A stretch of DNA of 64,000 bases from Rubrivivax sp. (GTDB taxonomy: Bacteria > Pseudomonadota > Gammaproteobacteria > Burkholderiales > Burkholderiaceae_C). The stretch is from contig SEFA01000019.1 of NCBI GenBank assembly GCA_004210455.1, positions 17,929 through 81,928 of the forward strand, in the 5' to 3' direction. Positions 36,324 to 45,025 of this stretch are shown here, in pieces. Each line of letters opens with the position of its first letter. Position 1 is the first letter of the stretch. Made by a program: the position numbers and the translations under genes. The notes below the pieces were generated by a model. It was not told where the DNA came from and did no database searches. It saw only the letters and a program-made list of their open reading frames with translations.

Positions 36324-38434
36324 GTCTCTATCCTGGGAAGCGTCGGTTGGCCGCGCTCGGCCAGCCAGGCTTCGAATTCTTCGGCGGGCATCGCCGGCGC
36401 GATCACCTCGCCCTGCAGCTCGTCGCAGCCCCATTCGGCCAGCAGATGCCATTGCCGCGCGTTGCGCACGCCCTCGGCGCCGACCCGCATGCCCAGCCCC
36501 TTGGCCATCTGCACCATGGCCCGCGTGATCGCGGCCGCGCCGCGATCGTCCGGCAGCACCGCGACGAAACTCTGGTCGATCTTGAGCTTGTCCAGCGGCA
36601 GCCGGATCAACTGGTTCAGCGCCGTGTAGCCGGTGCCGAAATCGTCGATCGAGATCGCCAGCCCCTGCGACCGCAGCGTCTGCAGCAGCTCGGGCAGACG
36701 GTCGATCTCCTCGGTGAGCATGCGCTCGGTGAGTTCCAGTTCCAGCCACTCGCCGGGCACGCCCGCCGTCTTCAACACGTGGGCCACCGACTTCGAGAAG
36801 CTGGCCAGCCGGAACTGCATGCTCGACAGGTTCACCGCGATCGGGATCGCGGCAATGCCGCGTTCGTGCCAGGTGCGCGTCTGCCGCGCGGCCTCGTACA
36901 TGACCCACTCACCCAGCGGCAGCATCAGGCGGTGACGCTCGGCCACGACGATGAAGGCGTCGGGCGTCAGCAGCCCTCGCTCCGGATGGCGCCAGCGCAG
37001 CAGCGCCTCGGCACCCACCAGTTCACCGGTGCGCGCGTCGACCTGCGGTTGATAGAAGAGCACGAACTGGTCGGCCGTCAGCGCCTGCGCCAGTTCGGTC
37101 TCGAGCACCAGGTCCGCGTAGGCGTTCTCGGCCATCGCGTGCTCGAAGAAGCGGTAGGTCGCGCGTCCCGCGGTCTTCGCGAGGTACATCGCGGTGTCGG
37201 CGTGCTGCAGCAGTTCCTCGGGCGAGTCGCCGTGCTCCGGGTACATCGCCACGCCGATCGACGGCGTCACCGACAGGTCGCGGCCGTCCGCCTGCACCGG
37301 CACTTCGACGACGCTCAGCAGCGCGTTCAACACCGTCTGCACGTCCTTGCGCTGGTGCACGTCGTCGAGCAGCACGACGAACTCGTCGCCGCCGAAGCGC
37401 GCCACCAGGTCGCTGCCGCGCAGCCCGCCGCGCAGGCGCTCGGAGACCGTGCGCAGCACGCGGTCGCCTTCCAGGTGACCCAGCGAGTCGTTGACCCGCT
37501 TGAAGTTGTCGAGGTCGATGAACAGCAGCGCGGCGCGGCGCGCGTTGCCCAGGGCGAGCCGCTCGCGCAGCCGCTCCATGAAGGTCGAGCGGTTCAGCAG
37601 CCCCGTCAGCGGATCGTGCTGCGCGAGGTGCTGGATGCGCGCCAGCGCCTCCAGGTGCGGGCGCAGGTCGCGGACGATGGTCATCCGCAGCCGCTCGCCG
37701 TTGCGCCACAGGGTCCGCACGATGAATTCGACATCGATGCGCTCGCCGCTGCGATGCAGGATCGCGGTCGCGTAACGCGTCTCCTTGCCGCTCATCATCA
37801 CGTCGCGCACGGTGTCGACCTGGTCCGGCGCGATCATCGACAACGCCGAGCGCCCCACCAATTCCTCGAGCGCGTAGCCCACCAGCTCGCACAGCGGCGG
37901 GTTGACGTCGGTCATCACGCCGTCGCGGTGGAAGACGATGCCCTCCATCGACGCCTGCATGAACTTGCCCATGCGCTCCTCGGAGTCGCGCGCGGCCAGT
38001 TCCGCCTCGCGGAAGCGGGTGATGTCGGAGATCAGCACGAAGCTGGACTGCACCTCGTCCGCCCCCGGCGGCACGTAGGGAATGAGGTTGACCTCGATCC
38101 AGCGCGGGCTGCCGTCGCGGCGCTCCAGCCGGCGTTCGTAGCTGACGCTCACGCGCTCGTGCAGCACGCGCTGCACGTGAGGCTCGATCTCCTGCGAGGC
38201 CTCCTCGCCGATGATCTGCGCGAAGGTGCGGCCCAGCACGCTGACCTCGTCCAGACCGAAGCTGCGCGCGTACTGGCGGTTGGCGAAGCGGCAGGTGCGG
38301 GTGGCGGCGTCGAAGACCGCGATCAGCACCGGCACGTTGTCCGCGAGCAGCCGGAACTGCGCGGCCTGGTCCTCGGCGGAGGGCGCCGGCGTGGCCGGCG
38401 TGGCCGGCGGCAAGGGCGGCACCGGCGCGTTCAT
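36320..38434 (-). CDS. PAS-PAS-GGDEF-EAL bifunctional c-di-GMP protein
   Basis: A 704-residue cytosolic protein. Two PAS domains (about 25-140 and 150-260) precede a GGDEF domain with intact GGDEF at 348-352 and an RxxD inhibitory site five residues upstream (339-342). The EAL domain starts at about 450: EAL at 476-478 in AEALLRW, then NLSSMQF, ELTERML, DDFGTGY, LKIDQSF and GAEGV. The last EAL segment reads QGEVIAPAMP instead of the usual QGYxxxxPxP, which may affect activity. It could make or degrade c-di-GMP, and the PAS domains suggest redox, light or ligand input. It abuts udg directly and overlaps midA by 4 bases. Confidence 0.93.
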   Translation of the reverse strand: MNAPVPPLPPATPATPAPSAEDQAAQFRLLADNVPVLIAVFDAATRTCRFANRQYARSFGLDEVSVLGRTFAQIIGEEASQEIEPHVQRVLHERVSVSYERRLERRDGSPRWIEVNLIPYVPPGADEVQSSFVLISDITRFREAELAARDSEERMGKFMQASMEGIVFHRDGVMTDVNPPLCELVGYALEELVGRSALSMIAPDQVDTVRDVMMSGKETRYATAILHRSGERIDVEFIVRTLWRNGERLRMTIVRDLRPHLEALARIQHLAQHDPLTGLLNRSTFMERLRERLALGNARRAALLFIDLDNFKRVNDSLGHLEGDRVLRTVSERLRGGLRGSDLVARFGGDEFVVLLDDVHQRKDVQTVLNALLSVVEVPVQADGRDLSVTPSIGVAMYPEHGDSPEELLQHADTAMYLAKTAGRATYRFFEHAMAENAYADLVLETELAQALTADQFVLFYQPQVDARTGELVGAEALLRWRHPERGLLTPDAFIVVAERHRLMLPLGEWVMYEAARQTRTWHERGIAAIPIAVNLSSMQFRLASFSKSVAHVLKTAGVPGEWLELELTERMLTEEIDRLPELLQTLRSQGLAISIDDFGTGYTALNQLIRLPLDKLKIDQSFVAVLPDDRGAAAITRAMVQMAKGLGMRVGAEGVRNARQWHLLAEWGCDELQGEVIAPAMPAEEFEAWLAERGQPTLPRIET

Positions 38435-39340
38435 TCAGTCCGTCCCGGCCGTTGATGGCGTGGCCCCCGGCGCGGCGCTTTCATCGCGCGGCGGCGACTC
38501 CTCCAGCGTCTTCAGCGCCAGGCAGAGGTCCTCCCACGCGCGCGCCTTGTCCGGCAGGTTGCGCAGCAGGTAGGCGGGGTGATAGGTGACCACCAGCGGC
38601 ACGCCCTGATAGCGATGGACGCGCCCGCGCAACTTGCCGATCGGCTCCTGGCTGCGCAGCAGCTGCTGCACCGCGAAGCGGCCCATCGCCAGGATGATGC
38701 GCGGCTGGATCAGCTCGATCTGGCGCTGCAGGAAGGGCTCGCACTGCGCGAGCTCCGACGGGTCCGGATTGCGGTTGCGCGGCGGCCGGCACTTCAGCGT
38801 GTTGGCGATGTAGACCTGACGCTCCGGCGTGCCTTCGCCGCGGCTCAGGCCGACCGCGCGCAGCATGCTGTCCAGCAGCTTGCCGGCGGCACCGACGAAG
38901 GGCTCGCCCTGCAGGTCCTCCTGCTCGCCCGGCGCTTCGCCGACGACCATCCAGTGCGCGCGCTCGTTGCCGACGCCGAAGACGGTGTTCTTGCGCGACT
39001 CGCACAGGCTGCAGGCGCGGCACGCGGCGACCTCGTCGCGCAGGCCGGGCCAGTCCAGCCGGGCGATGGTTTCGCGCGCCACGCCGCGGGCCTGGGCGAG
39101 CGCGGCATCGACCGCGGCCGCCGCGGTCACGGGAGCGACCGCACGCGCCGGGGCCGGCGCGGCGATCGGGGGTCTTGCCGGCGCGGCCACCACGCGAGGC
39201 GGCGCGGGCGGCGCGGGCGGCGCGGGCGCTTCGGCGACGGCCACGTCCGACTCGATCAACGGCGCCTCGACCACCACGGGCGTCCACAGCTTGAGGCCCA
39301 TCGCCTCCAGCATGGCGCGTTGACGTTCGTTCCAGCTCAT
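38435..39340 (-). CDS. Uracil-DNA glycosylase, family 4-type with Fe-S cluster
   Basis: A 301-residue glycosylase that excises uracil from DNA. The N-terminal about 90 residues are an Ala/Pro-rich linker. The catalytic domain (about 95-285) has four cluster cysteines: CRAC, the Cys in LKCRPP, and the Cys in LAQCEPF. The active-site GEAPGEQED and the C-terminal TYHPAYLLR follow. FVGAAGKLLDSML is also characteristic. The Fe-S type is common in bacteria that also have an Ung enzyme. It sits inside the tsaB operon, overlapping rimI by 4 bases and abutting the EAL gene. Confidence 0.9.
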   Translation of the reverse strand: MSWNERQRAMLEAMGLKLWTPVVVEAPLIESDVAVAEAPAPPAPPAPPRVVAAPARPPIAAPAPARAVAPVTAAAAVDAALAQARGVARETIARLDWPGLRDEVAACRACSLCESRKNTVFGVGNERAHWMVVGEAPGEQEDLQGEPFVGAAGKLLDSMLRAVGLSRGEGTPERQVYIANTLKCRPPRNRNPDPSELAQCEPFLQRQIELIQPRIILAMGRFAVQQLLRSQEPIGKLRGRVHRYQGVPLVVTYHPAYLLRNLPDKARAWEDLCLALKTLEESPPRDESAAPGATPSTAGTD

Positions 39341-39834
39341 GCGGCGGGCTCCGTCAGGCGCAAGGTCATGAGGACCGCATCCTCGCGACCGTCCGCGCCG
39401 GGGTAGTAGCCGCGACGCAGGCCGCTCTGCACGAAGCCGTAACGCTCGTACAGCCGGCGCGCGCGGACGTTGCTCTCGCGGACCTCCAGCCACACCTGGT
39501 GGCAGCCGCGCGCCCGGGCCAGCAGGCCCAGCGCGTCGAGCATGCGCCGCGCCAGCCCCTGCCCTTGCCGCTCCGGCGTCACGGTGATGTTGAGCAGGTG
39601 CATCTCGTCGATCACCTGCATGGCGAGGAAGTAGCCGCACAGACGCGCCTGTTCGTCGCGCATGACGAAACCGGCGTAGCCCGCGGCCATCGAATCGATG
39701 AAGTTGCCGCGCGTCCAGGGATGGCTGTAGGAGACGGACTCGATCGCCATCACCTCGTCGAGGTCGAGCGCGCGCAGGGGCTGCAGCGACTGCAGCGACG
39801 GCGGCCAGGCCAGATCGCGGGGTTGGGCGCTCAT
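39337..39834 (-). CDS. rimI: Ribosomal protein S18-alanine N-acetyltransferase
   Basis: A 165-residue GNAT acetyltransferase that acetylates the N-terminus of ribosomal protein S18. The acetyl-CoA binding motif is VTPERQGQGLARRMLDAL (about 85-102). EVRESNVRARRLYERYGF is the classic RimI signature, and HPWTRGNFIDSM is near the N-terminus. A short N-terminal extension is present (family about 148 residues). The tsaB-rimI pairing is conserved in bacteria and supports the assignment. It overlaps tsaB and udg by 4 bases each. Confidence 0.92.
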   Translation of the reverse strand: MSAQPRDLAWPPSLQSLQPLRALDLDEVMAIESVSYSHPWTRGNFIDSMAAGYAGFVMRDEQARLCGYFLAMQVIDEMHLLNITVTPERQGQGLARRMLDALGLLARARGCHQVWLEVRESNVRARRLYERYGFVQSGLRRGYYPGADGREDAVLMTLRLTEPAA

Positions 39835-40565
39835 CTCGTCGTCGCTCCCTTGGCGGCTTCGCGCTCGGCGGTCGTCAGCGCCACCTTGTCGCGCACGTAC
39901 AGCGGCAGCGCGTTGGCGGCGTCTTCCGCCAGACCCGCATCGAAGGCCTGCCGCGCGAGCGCGCCCAGCGCGCGGGCGCGCGAGGCGGTCGCAGGGAAGC
40001 GGCGGGCGTTGCCGGTATCCAGTTCGAAGGCGCCCAGCGCGGAGCCGGCGACGATGGTCGGCGGCTCCTCGCGCCACAGCACCTGCAGCGGGTCGAGGTC
40101 GGTCAGCAGCGGCTCGACGACCGTGGTCCAGCGCGCGCCGTTCCAGCGATAGCGGCCGAGGTAGATCTGGTTCATGCGGGCGTCCATGGCGACCCACACG
40201 TCGAGCGAGGCATCGCCCGGATTGCCTGGATCACCTGCAGCGAGCAGCTGCTGGCGCACGTCTTCGGCGACCAGCATCAGGCTGTCCAGCGCCAGCACCG
40301 GCTTGCCCGCGCCGAACGCCAGGCCCTGCGCCACCGAGCACGCCGTACGCAGTCCCGTGAACGCACCGGGTCCGCGGCCGAAGCCGACGGCGTCGACGGC
40401 GGCCAGCGGCAGGCCGGCCTGCTTCAGCAGCGCCATCACATCGGGGACCAGACGCTGGGAGGCCAGCGCCCCGCCATCGGCGTCCACAAAAGCATCATGG
40501 CCCTGGCCCACGAGGGCCAGAGCCATGTGTTCGGTCGAGCTATCCAGGGCCAGCAACACGCTCAT
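39831..40565 (-). CDS. tsaB: tRNA threonylcarbamoyladenosine biosynthesis protein TsaB
   Basis: A 244-residue ASKHA-fold protein that partners TsaD and TsaE in making t6A37 of ANN-decoding tRNAs. The N-terminal LLALDSSTEHMALAL and GRGPGAFTGLRTACSVAQGLAFG are diagnostic. The degraded active site is normal for TsaB, because TsaD does the chemistry. ATG 40565 fixes the start. It is the first gene of a five-gene operon in which every junction overlaps or abuts. The threonylcarbamoyl-AMP donor is made by the Sua5-type protein at 44002-45021. Confidence 0.93.
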   Translation of the reverse strand: MSVLLALDSSTEHMALALVGQGHDAFVDADGGALASQRLVPDVMALLKQAGLPLAAVDAVGFGRGPGAFTGLRTACSVAQGLAFGAGKPVLALDSLMLVAEDVRQQLLAAGDPGNPGDASLDVWVAMDARMNQIYLGRYRWNGARWTTVVEPLLTDLDPLQVLWREEPPTIVAGSALGAFELDTGNARRFPATASRARALGALARQAFDAGLAEDAANALPLYVRDKVALTTAEREAAKGATTR

Positions 40566-40659
40566 GTCTGAAGTGTAGTGGCCCGGGACCTCGCGGAGCG
40601 GGGAGATCCCCAGACCCCGTGAGGCCCGATGCCGGCCGGTCGTCCGATCGGACGTCCGA

Positions 40660-41358
40660 TCAGAACGAGTAACCCAGCGACAGCGTGTACACCACCGGAC
40701 GGAAGTTGATGTCCGTGTGCAGCTCTTCCACGCCGTCCTTGGTCGTCGTGTACGAGCGCATCTTGCTGCGCACGTCCGCGTAGGCGACCGTCGCGTTCAG
40801 CGACCACTGCTTCGTGTAGGCCACGGTGAAGCCCGCGTGGGCGGCGAGGCCCCACGAGTTCTCCAGGGTGATGCGGGTCGGGCCGCCGCTGATCGCGTCG
40901 CCGGTGGGCGTGCTGCGCTTCTTCTCGAAGTAGGTGTAGTTCACACCCGCACCGACGAAGGGGTGGAACTTCGGGAGCCACTCACCGAGGTGGTAGTTCA
41001 CGAAGGCCGTCGGCGGCATCTGGCGCACGACCGCGATCTGGCCGGCGTTGGCGAGCACGCCGTTGCCGTAGATCTTGTGCGACGGCGGGATGCCCAGCGC
41101 CAGTTCCGCGCTCCAGCGCGGGGCGAAGCGGTAGGTGTAGCCGAAGCCCGTGGTGGTCGCGTCGCCGACGCGGATCTGCGCGCCCGGCGCCGGGAACTGG
41201 CGGCTGCCGCCTTCCAGCGGCCCGGCCTTGCTGTTCACGTCGATGTGCGCCAGGCCCAGGTAGACCGTGTGCGTGCCGACCGCCGGTTCCTCGGCGCGGG
41301 CGGCGCCCGCCAGCGCCATCAGCGAGGCGGCCAGGATGAGGGTGATGTTCTTCTTCAT
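40660..41358 (-). CDS. OmpW family outer-membrane protein, copy 2
   Basis: A 232-residue OmpW-type barrel. It has a signal peptide (cleavage after ARA, about residue 22). Family blocks are VYLGLAHIDVN, TGFGYTYRFAPRWSAELALG and FHPFVGAGVNYTYF, and it ends in YTLSLGYSF with a terminal Phe. It shares the fold with the copy at 22498-23154 but is clearly divergent. The start codon is 30 bases downstream of the exported lipase gene on the same strand, so the two may be co-transcribed. That would fit a role in moving hydrophobic products of the esterase. Confidence 0.93.
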   Translation of the reverse strand: MKKNITLILAASLMALAGAARAEEPAVGTHTVYLGLAHIDVNSKAGPLEGGSRQFPAPGAQIRVGDATTTGFGYTYRFAPRWSAELALGIPPSHKIYGNGVLANAGQIAVVRQMPPTAFVNYHLGEWLPKFHPFVGAGVNYTYFEKKRSTPTGDAISGGPTRITLENSWGLAAHAGFTVAYTKQWSLNATVAYADVRSKMRSYTTTKDGVEELHTDINFRPVVYTLSLGYSF

Positions 41359-41388
41359 GAATGATGTCTCCGTGCTGGTCGTCGGCGA

Positions 41389-42786
41389 TTAAGGCTGAGC
41401 AGCCAGGACCGATTGGAAGAAGCCGCGCGCCAGCGCGTTGCAGAACGGCGGGACCAGCGTGCCGTGATAGGCGGCCTGGACCGCCGCTTCACCCGCCGCG
41501 CCACCACCCTTGGCGGCGGACGTGGCGTTCTTTGCCTGGGCGAAGCCGCCCGCGATCGTTGCCGCCGTCACCTGGCCGGCCCAGGCCATCGAGGCCGCGC
41601 TTTCCAGGTTGGAGGCCGGGTACAGCTTGCCGCGCGAGCCGAAGTCGGCCTGTGCCTGCAGCGTGTTGGTGAAGAACACCGTCGGGTCGCCCGAGCCGCC
41701 GCACAGCGCGACCGGCGCCTTCGGCGTCCAGCCCAGCAGCGTGTTGGTCTGCAGCGCCTTGCGGAAGTTCGAGGTCGGGTACGCGGTCTTGAACGCCGGA
41801 TTCAGCAGGCCACCGGTGCCGAACAGGTTGGTGAAGGTCGGATCGTTCGGCAGCTTGCCTTCCTCGATCAGCGTCTGGACCGACTTCTTCGACGGGAACA
41901 GCGTTTCGGCCGTCGCGGCGAACTGCGAGGCGTACACGTCCGTCGGAGCGGCGTAGATGTTGCCGTAGGCCTTCTGGTAGCTGGTCAGCATCAGCGGCAG
42001 GAACAGCGTCGCGCCGGCGTTGACCGGGCCGGTGGTGACGATCGTGTCGCCGAAGCCCACCAGGTTGTACGGACCGGACATCGGCGCGGCGGCGGTCACC
42101 GGGAACTCGGTGCCGTAGTCGCGCTCCATGACCTTCTGCGTGGCCATCGCCACGTGGCCGCCCTGCGAGTAGCCGGCCAGCAGCAGCTTGGCCGACGGCT
42201 TGACCGCGCTCTCGGCGGCCAGATGGGTCTTGGCCGCGCGCATCGCGTCGATCATCTCGATCGCGGACTGTTCGGCGTTCAGGTAGGACGTGTACTGGGC
42301 GCCGGAGCGGTCGTAGCCGAGATAGTTCGGCGCCACGACGATGAAGCCCTGGGCGGCGTAGAACGCCGCGATCAGCGACCCTTCGGCGTTGTTCGTGAGG
42401 TCGGCGATGTTGTAGGCCTGGTCCGTCGTCGTGCCGTGGGCGTAGAGCACCACCGGGCGGTCGCCGGTGCAGGCGGCACCGGTGCCGGCCGGCACCAGCA
42501 CGGCGGCCGAGGCGGTGGCCGGGAGGCCTTGGGGATCACGCGTCCAGTAGTAGACGTAGCGCACGTCCACGTCGCAGGCGGCCTTGCCGCTGATCGGCTG
42601 GATGCCCTTGGCCAGGGTGCCCGCGTCGATCTGGGCGGCGGTCGCCGCGCCGGCCTTCAGGCCGAGTTCCAGCGTGCCGCGCGCCGGCGGCGGATCGTCG
42701 CTCGAAGGATTGCTGCCGCCGCCGCAGGCGCTCAGCATGGCCACGGCGGCCAGCGTCAGGCTGGCCAGTTTGAATTGGCTGTTCAT
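41389..42786 (-). CDS. Exported alpha/beta hydrolase lipoprotein (lipase/esterase-like)
   Basis: A 465-residue lipoprotein. The signal ends in the lipobox LSAC at about residues 18-21. The alpha/beta hydrolase domain has the nucleophile elbow GYSQGGH with Ser 207, an upstream VLYAHGTTTDQ oxyanion segment, and later candidate acid/His residues in GGSGDPTVF and AYHGTLVPP. It resembles secretory lipases of the LIP type, which act on triglycerides or polyesters; the substrate is unknown. A perfect TetR-like inverted repeat lies 66 bases upstream of the ATG. OmpW copy 2 follows. Confidence 0.85.
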   Translation of the reverse strand: MNSQFKLASLTLAAVAMLSACGGGSNPSSDDPPPARGTLELGLKAGAATAAQIDAGTLAKGIQPISGKAACDVDVRYVYYWTRDPQGLPATASAAVLVPAGTGAACTGDRPVVLYAHGTTTDQAYNIADLTNNAEGSLIAAFYAAQGFIVVAPNYLGYDRSGAQYTSYLNAEQSAIEMIDAMRAAKTHLAAESAVKPSAKLLLAGYSQGGHVAMATQKVMERDYGTEFPVTAAAPMSGPYNLVGFGDTIVTTGPVNAGATLFLPLMLTSYQKAYGNIYAAPTDVYASQFAATAETLFPSKKSVQTLIEEGKLPNDPTFTNLFGTGGLLNPAFKTAYPTSNFRKALQTNTLLGWTPKAPVALCGGSGDPTVFFTNTLQAQADFGSRGKLYPASNLESAASMAWAGQVTAATIAGGFAQAKNATSAAKGGGAAGEAAVQAAYHGTLVPPFCNALARGFFQSVLAAQP

Positions 42787-42851
42787 TCGGACTTCTCCAG
42801 GGGTTGTCTCCGTCGTCTGCACCGTCCCCGGCATCGCGGTCGGCACTAAAT

Positions 42852-42865
42852 CGAACGGTCGTTCG
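42852..42865. promoter_or_regulatory. TetR-type operator candidate upstream of the lipase
   Basis: A perfect inverted repeat CGAACG-GT-CGTTCG lies 66 bases before the lipase start, next to a T-rich tract. Many TetR-family repressors bind short dyads of this style. No tetR gene is present in the window. Confidence 0.5.
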
Positions 42866-43040
42866 TTTTTCTCAGGGATCACTTTAAGCGCACGTCCGGC
42901 GGCGCTTACAAAAGGAAAACCCTGACAAGCCACAGCATGCCAGGGTCGGGGGGACGACGGACGCACAACCTGACCCCTTCGAGGCGCGGCTGCAACACTC
43001 CGTCATCCGGCTGCGCGCGATGCGCGCGGTGGATTCGTCC

Positions 43041-43979
43041 TCAGAACGGGTTGTTGGTGGCCCGGTTGATGGCCTGCGATGCCATGTTGTTGTGCATCAC
43101 CGGCCCGACCAGCACGTTGCTGGCCCACATGTGGGTGGCGGAGGTGGCGTTGGCCACCAGCGTCTTGTCGGTGCAGACCGGCGGCAGCGAGCTCGCCAGG
43201 CAGGCGACATCGGCCGAGTTCGACGCGGAGTACAGCGTCGGATAGCGGCTCATCGTGCCCATCAGCTCATCGGTCAGGATGAGGCCGATGTAGTGGCCGT
43301 CGTTGCGGATCTTCAGGCGCAGGCCGGCGTTGAAGCGGCGCGACAGCTCGGTCAGCAGCGCGGCGCGGTCGGTGTCCGCGTGGACCGCCTTCTCGCGGAA
43401 CGCGAACGGCGACAGGCCCAGGTCCTGCACGGTGGACAGGATGATGCGGCCGTTGGCGTCGACGATGCGGTTGACCTGCGCGGCCAGCAGTTCGCCGCGC
43501 GCCTGCGCCGCGTTGCCCAGCGTGGCGGCGTCCTGCGCCGGGTACTGGGCGTACAGCTCCAGGAGATCATTGGCGCCGGCCAGGATGGTGACCAGGTCCT
43601 TCGGATTGAAGCCGTCGAGCGCGAACTGGCGGTCGATCTGCGCCTGGACGTCGGCGACCTTGGCGTCGGCGGCCGCGTACATGCGCGCGGTCGGCGTGGC
43701 CAGCTTGTCCGGATTGCATTCGCCGAACACCAGGCCGAAATGCCCCGCGACCTGCTGCGTCCACACCTGGTTCAAGGTGCAGGTCACGGCCGACGTGGTC
43801 GCGTCGGTGCCGTTGATGGAGTACTTGGTGCCGTCGGCGCGGATGGTGCTCGTCTCGTCGCCGAAGGCGAGGACGCGCGTCGGACGGAAGGGGTCGATCT
43901 GCTCGCCGCCGCCACCGCAGGCCGCCAGCATCGCGGTCGCACCCAGCAGGACGGCCAGGTGGCGCTTCACACTCTTCAT
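43041..43979 (-). CDS. Exported SGNH/GDSL-like lipoprotein with atypical catalytic motifs
   Basis: A 312-residue lipoprotein (lipobox LAAC at about residues 18-21) of the SGNH/GDSL esterase superfamily. Block I reads VLAFGDETSTI rather than the usual GDSLSD, so the nucleophile Ser is displaced. Block III is clear, AGANDLLEL. The C-terminal block V region reads ATHMWASNVLVGP with a His but no clear DxxH. RIILSTVQDLGLSPF is typical of the family. It may be a variant or non-catalytic member. It lies 22 bases downstream of the Sua5-type gene, perhaps as the tail of the purE-purK operon. Confidence 0.75.
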   Translation of the reverse strand: MKSVKRHLAVLLGATAMLAACGGGGEQIDPFRPTRVLAFGDETSTIRADGTKYSINGTDATTSAVTCTLNQVWTQQVAGHFGLVFGECNPDKLATPTARMYAAADAKVADVQAQIDRQFALDGFNPKDLVTILAGANDLLELYAQYPAQDAATLGNAAQARGELLAAQVNRIVDANGRIILSTVQDLGLSPFAFREKAVHADTDRAALLTELSRRFNAGLRLKIRNDGHYIGLILTDELMGTMSRYPTLYSASNSADVACLASSLPPVCTDKTLVANATSATHMWASNVLVGPVMHNNMASQAINRATNNPF

Positions 43980-44001
43980 GAACTCTCCAAATCTCGAAAA
44001 C

Positions 44002-45021
44002 TCAGCGGGGCGCGAAGGCCGCCGCCGCGCGGGACAAGCGGTCCCGCACCCCATCCCAGGCGGCCTCTTGCGGGGGCGCCTCGATCCAGATCTCCGTCGC
44101 GCCGGCCGCGTCCAGCTCGCGCAGGACGGCAAACAGCTGACGCGCCGCGGCGCGCGCCTGGGCCGGCATGGCCCGGTGCAGCGCCGGAGCGTCCGCCCCA
44201 TCGAAGGACGTGCGGGAATATACCGCCAGCCCCGCCGGCGGCTCGGACGACAACGCTTCCCGCAGCGTTTCGGTGGACATCAGCCGGACCGTCGCCCGCG
44301 GCGCGTAATGCGCGGCCAGTGTGCCCGACGCGCGTGGCGCCCGGGCATCGGGCGCTTGTAAAGGAAGGCCCGCGGCGGCTTCCAGCTGTTCCGGCGTCAG
44401 CACGCCGGGGCGCAGCAGCACCAGGCCGCCGCGGCTGACGTCGACGATCGTCGATTCGATGCCCACGTCGCAAGGACCGCCGTCCAGCACGGTCAGACCG
44501 GGGTCGAACTCGTCGGCGACATGCGCGGCGGTGGTCGGGCTGACGCGGCCGAAGCGGTTGGCGCTCGGCGCGGCCAGACCTTCGACGCCGAGGGCGCGGC
44601 ACTCCGCCATGAGCGCGCGGAAGACCGGATGCGACGGGCAGCGCAAACCCACCGTGTCCTGGCCGCCGGCGGCCGCGGCGGCGATCCCGGGCACGCGCCG
44701 GACGATCAAGGTCAGCGGGCCGGGCCAGAAGGCCTCGATCAATCGATGGGCGACCGGTGGCAGGTCCTGCCCGAACACGCGGGCGCCCTGCTCGTCGAGC
44801 ACATGCACGATCAGCGGGTGATCGCTCGGGCGCCCCTTGGCGGCGAAGATCTTCGCGACGGCGCCGTCCTGGTCGGCGCGCGCCGCCAGGCCATAGACGG
44901 TCTCGGTCGGCACGCCCGCCAGTTCCCCTCCGGCCAGGACGCGCGCGGTCGCCCGCACCGCCTCGGGGGACTGGCCGTCGAGCACCCGGGAGCCGGCGTC
45001 CGTCGCCACGTCTTTCACCAC
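44002..45021 (-). CDS. L-threonylcarbamoyladenylate synthase (Sua5 type)
   Basis: A 339-residue enzyme that makes threonylcarbamoyl-AMP from Thr, bicarbonate and ATP, the first step of tRNA t6A. The YrdC domain (about 10-210) has GELAGVPTETVYGLAARA, KIFAAKGRPSDHPLIVH and PSANRFGRVSPTT. A C-terminal Sua5 domain (about 230-339) follows, making it the long form. The start is uncertain: an ATG at 45084 lies within purK, whereas GTG codons at 45021 and 45018 follow the purK stop directly. The latter is preferred. It pairs functionally with tsaB 3.4 kb away. Confidence 0.9.
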   Translation of the reverse strand: MVKDVATDAGSRVLDGQSPEAVRATARVLAGGELAGVPTETVYGLAARADQDGAVAKIFAAKGRPSDHPLIVHVLDEQGARVFGQDLPPVAHRLIEAFWPGPLTLIVRRVPGIAAAAAGGQDTVGLRCPSHPVFRALMAECRALGVEGLAAPSANRFGRVSPTTAAHVADEFDPGLTVLDGGPCDVGIESTIVDVSRGGLVLLRPGVLTPEQLEAAAGLPLQAPDARAPRASGTLAAHYAPRATVRLMSTETLREALSSEPPAGLAVYSRTSFDGADAPALHRAMPAQARAAARQLFAVLRELDAAGATEIWIEAPPQEAAWDGVRDRLSRAAAAFAPR

Positions 45022-45025
45022 ACCG

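Noticed and set aside
34392..36629. A 745-codon plus-strand frame spanning the end of the S9 gene and midA
   Set aside because: It crosses the S9 stop in another frame and runs antisense to midA; no family features.
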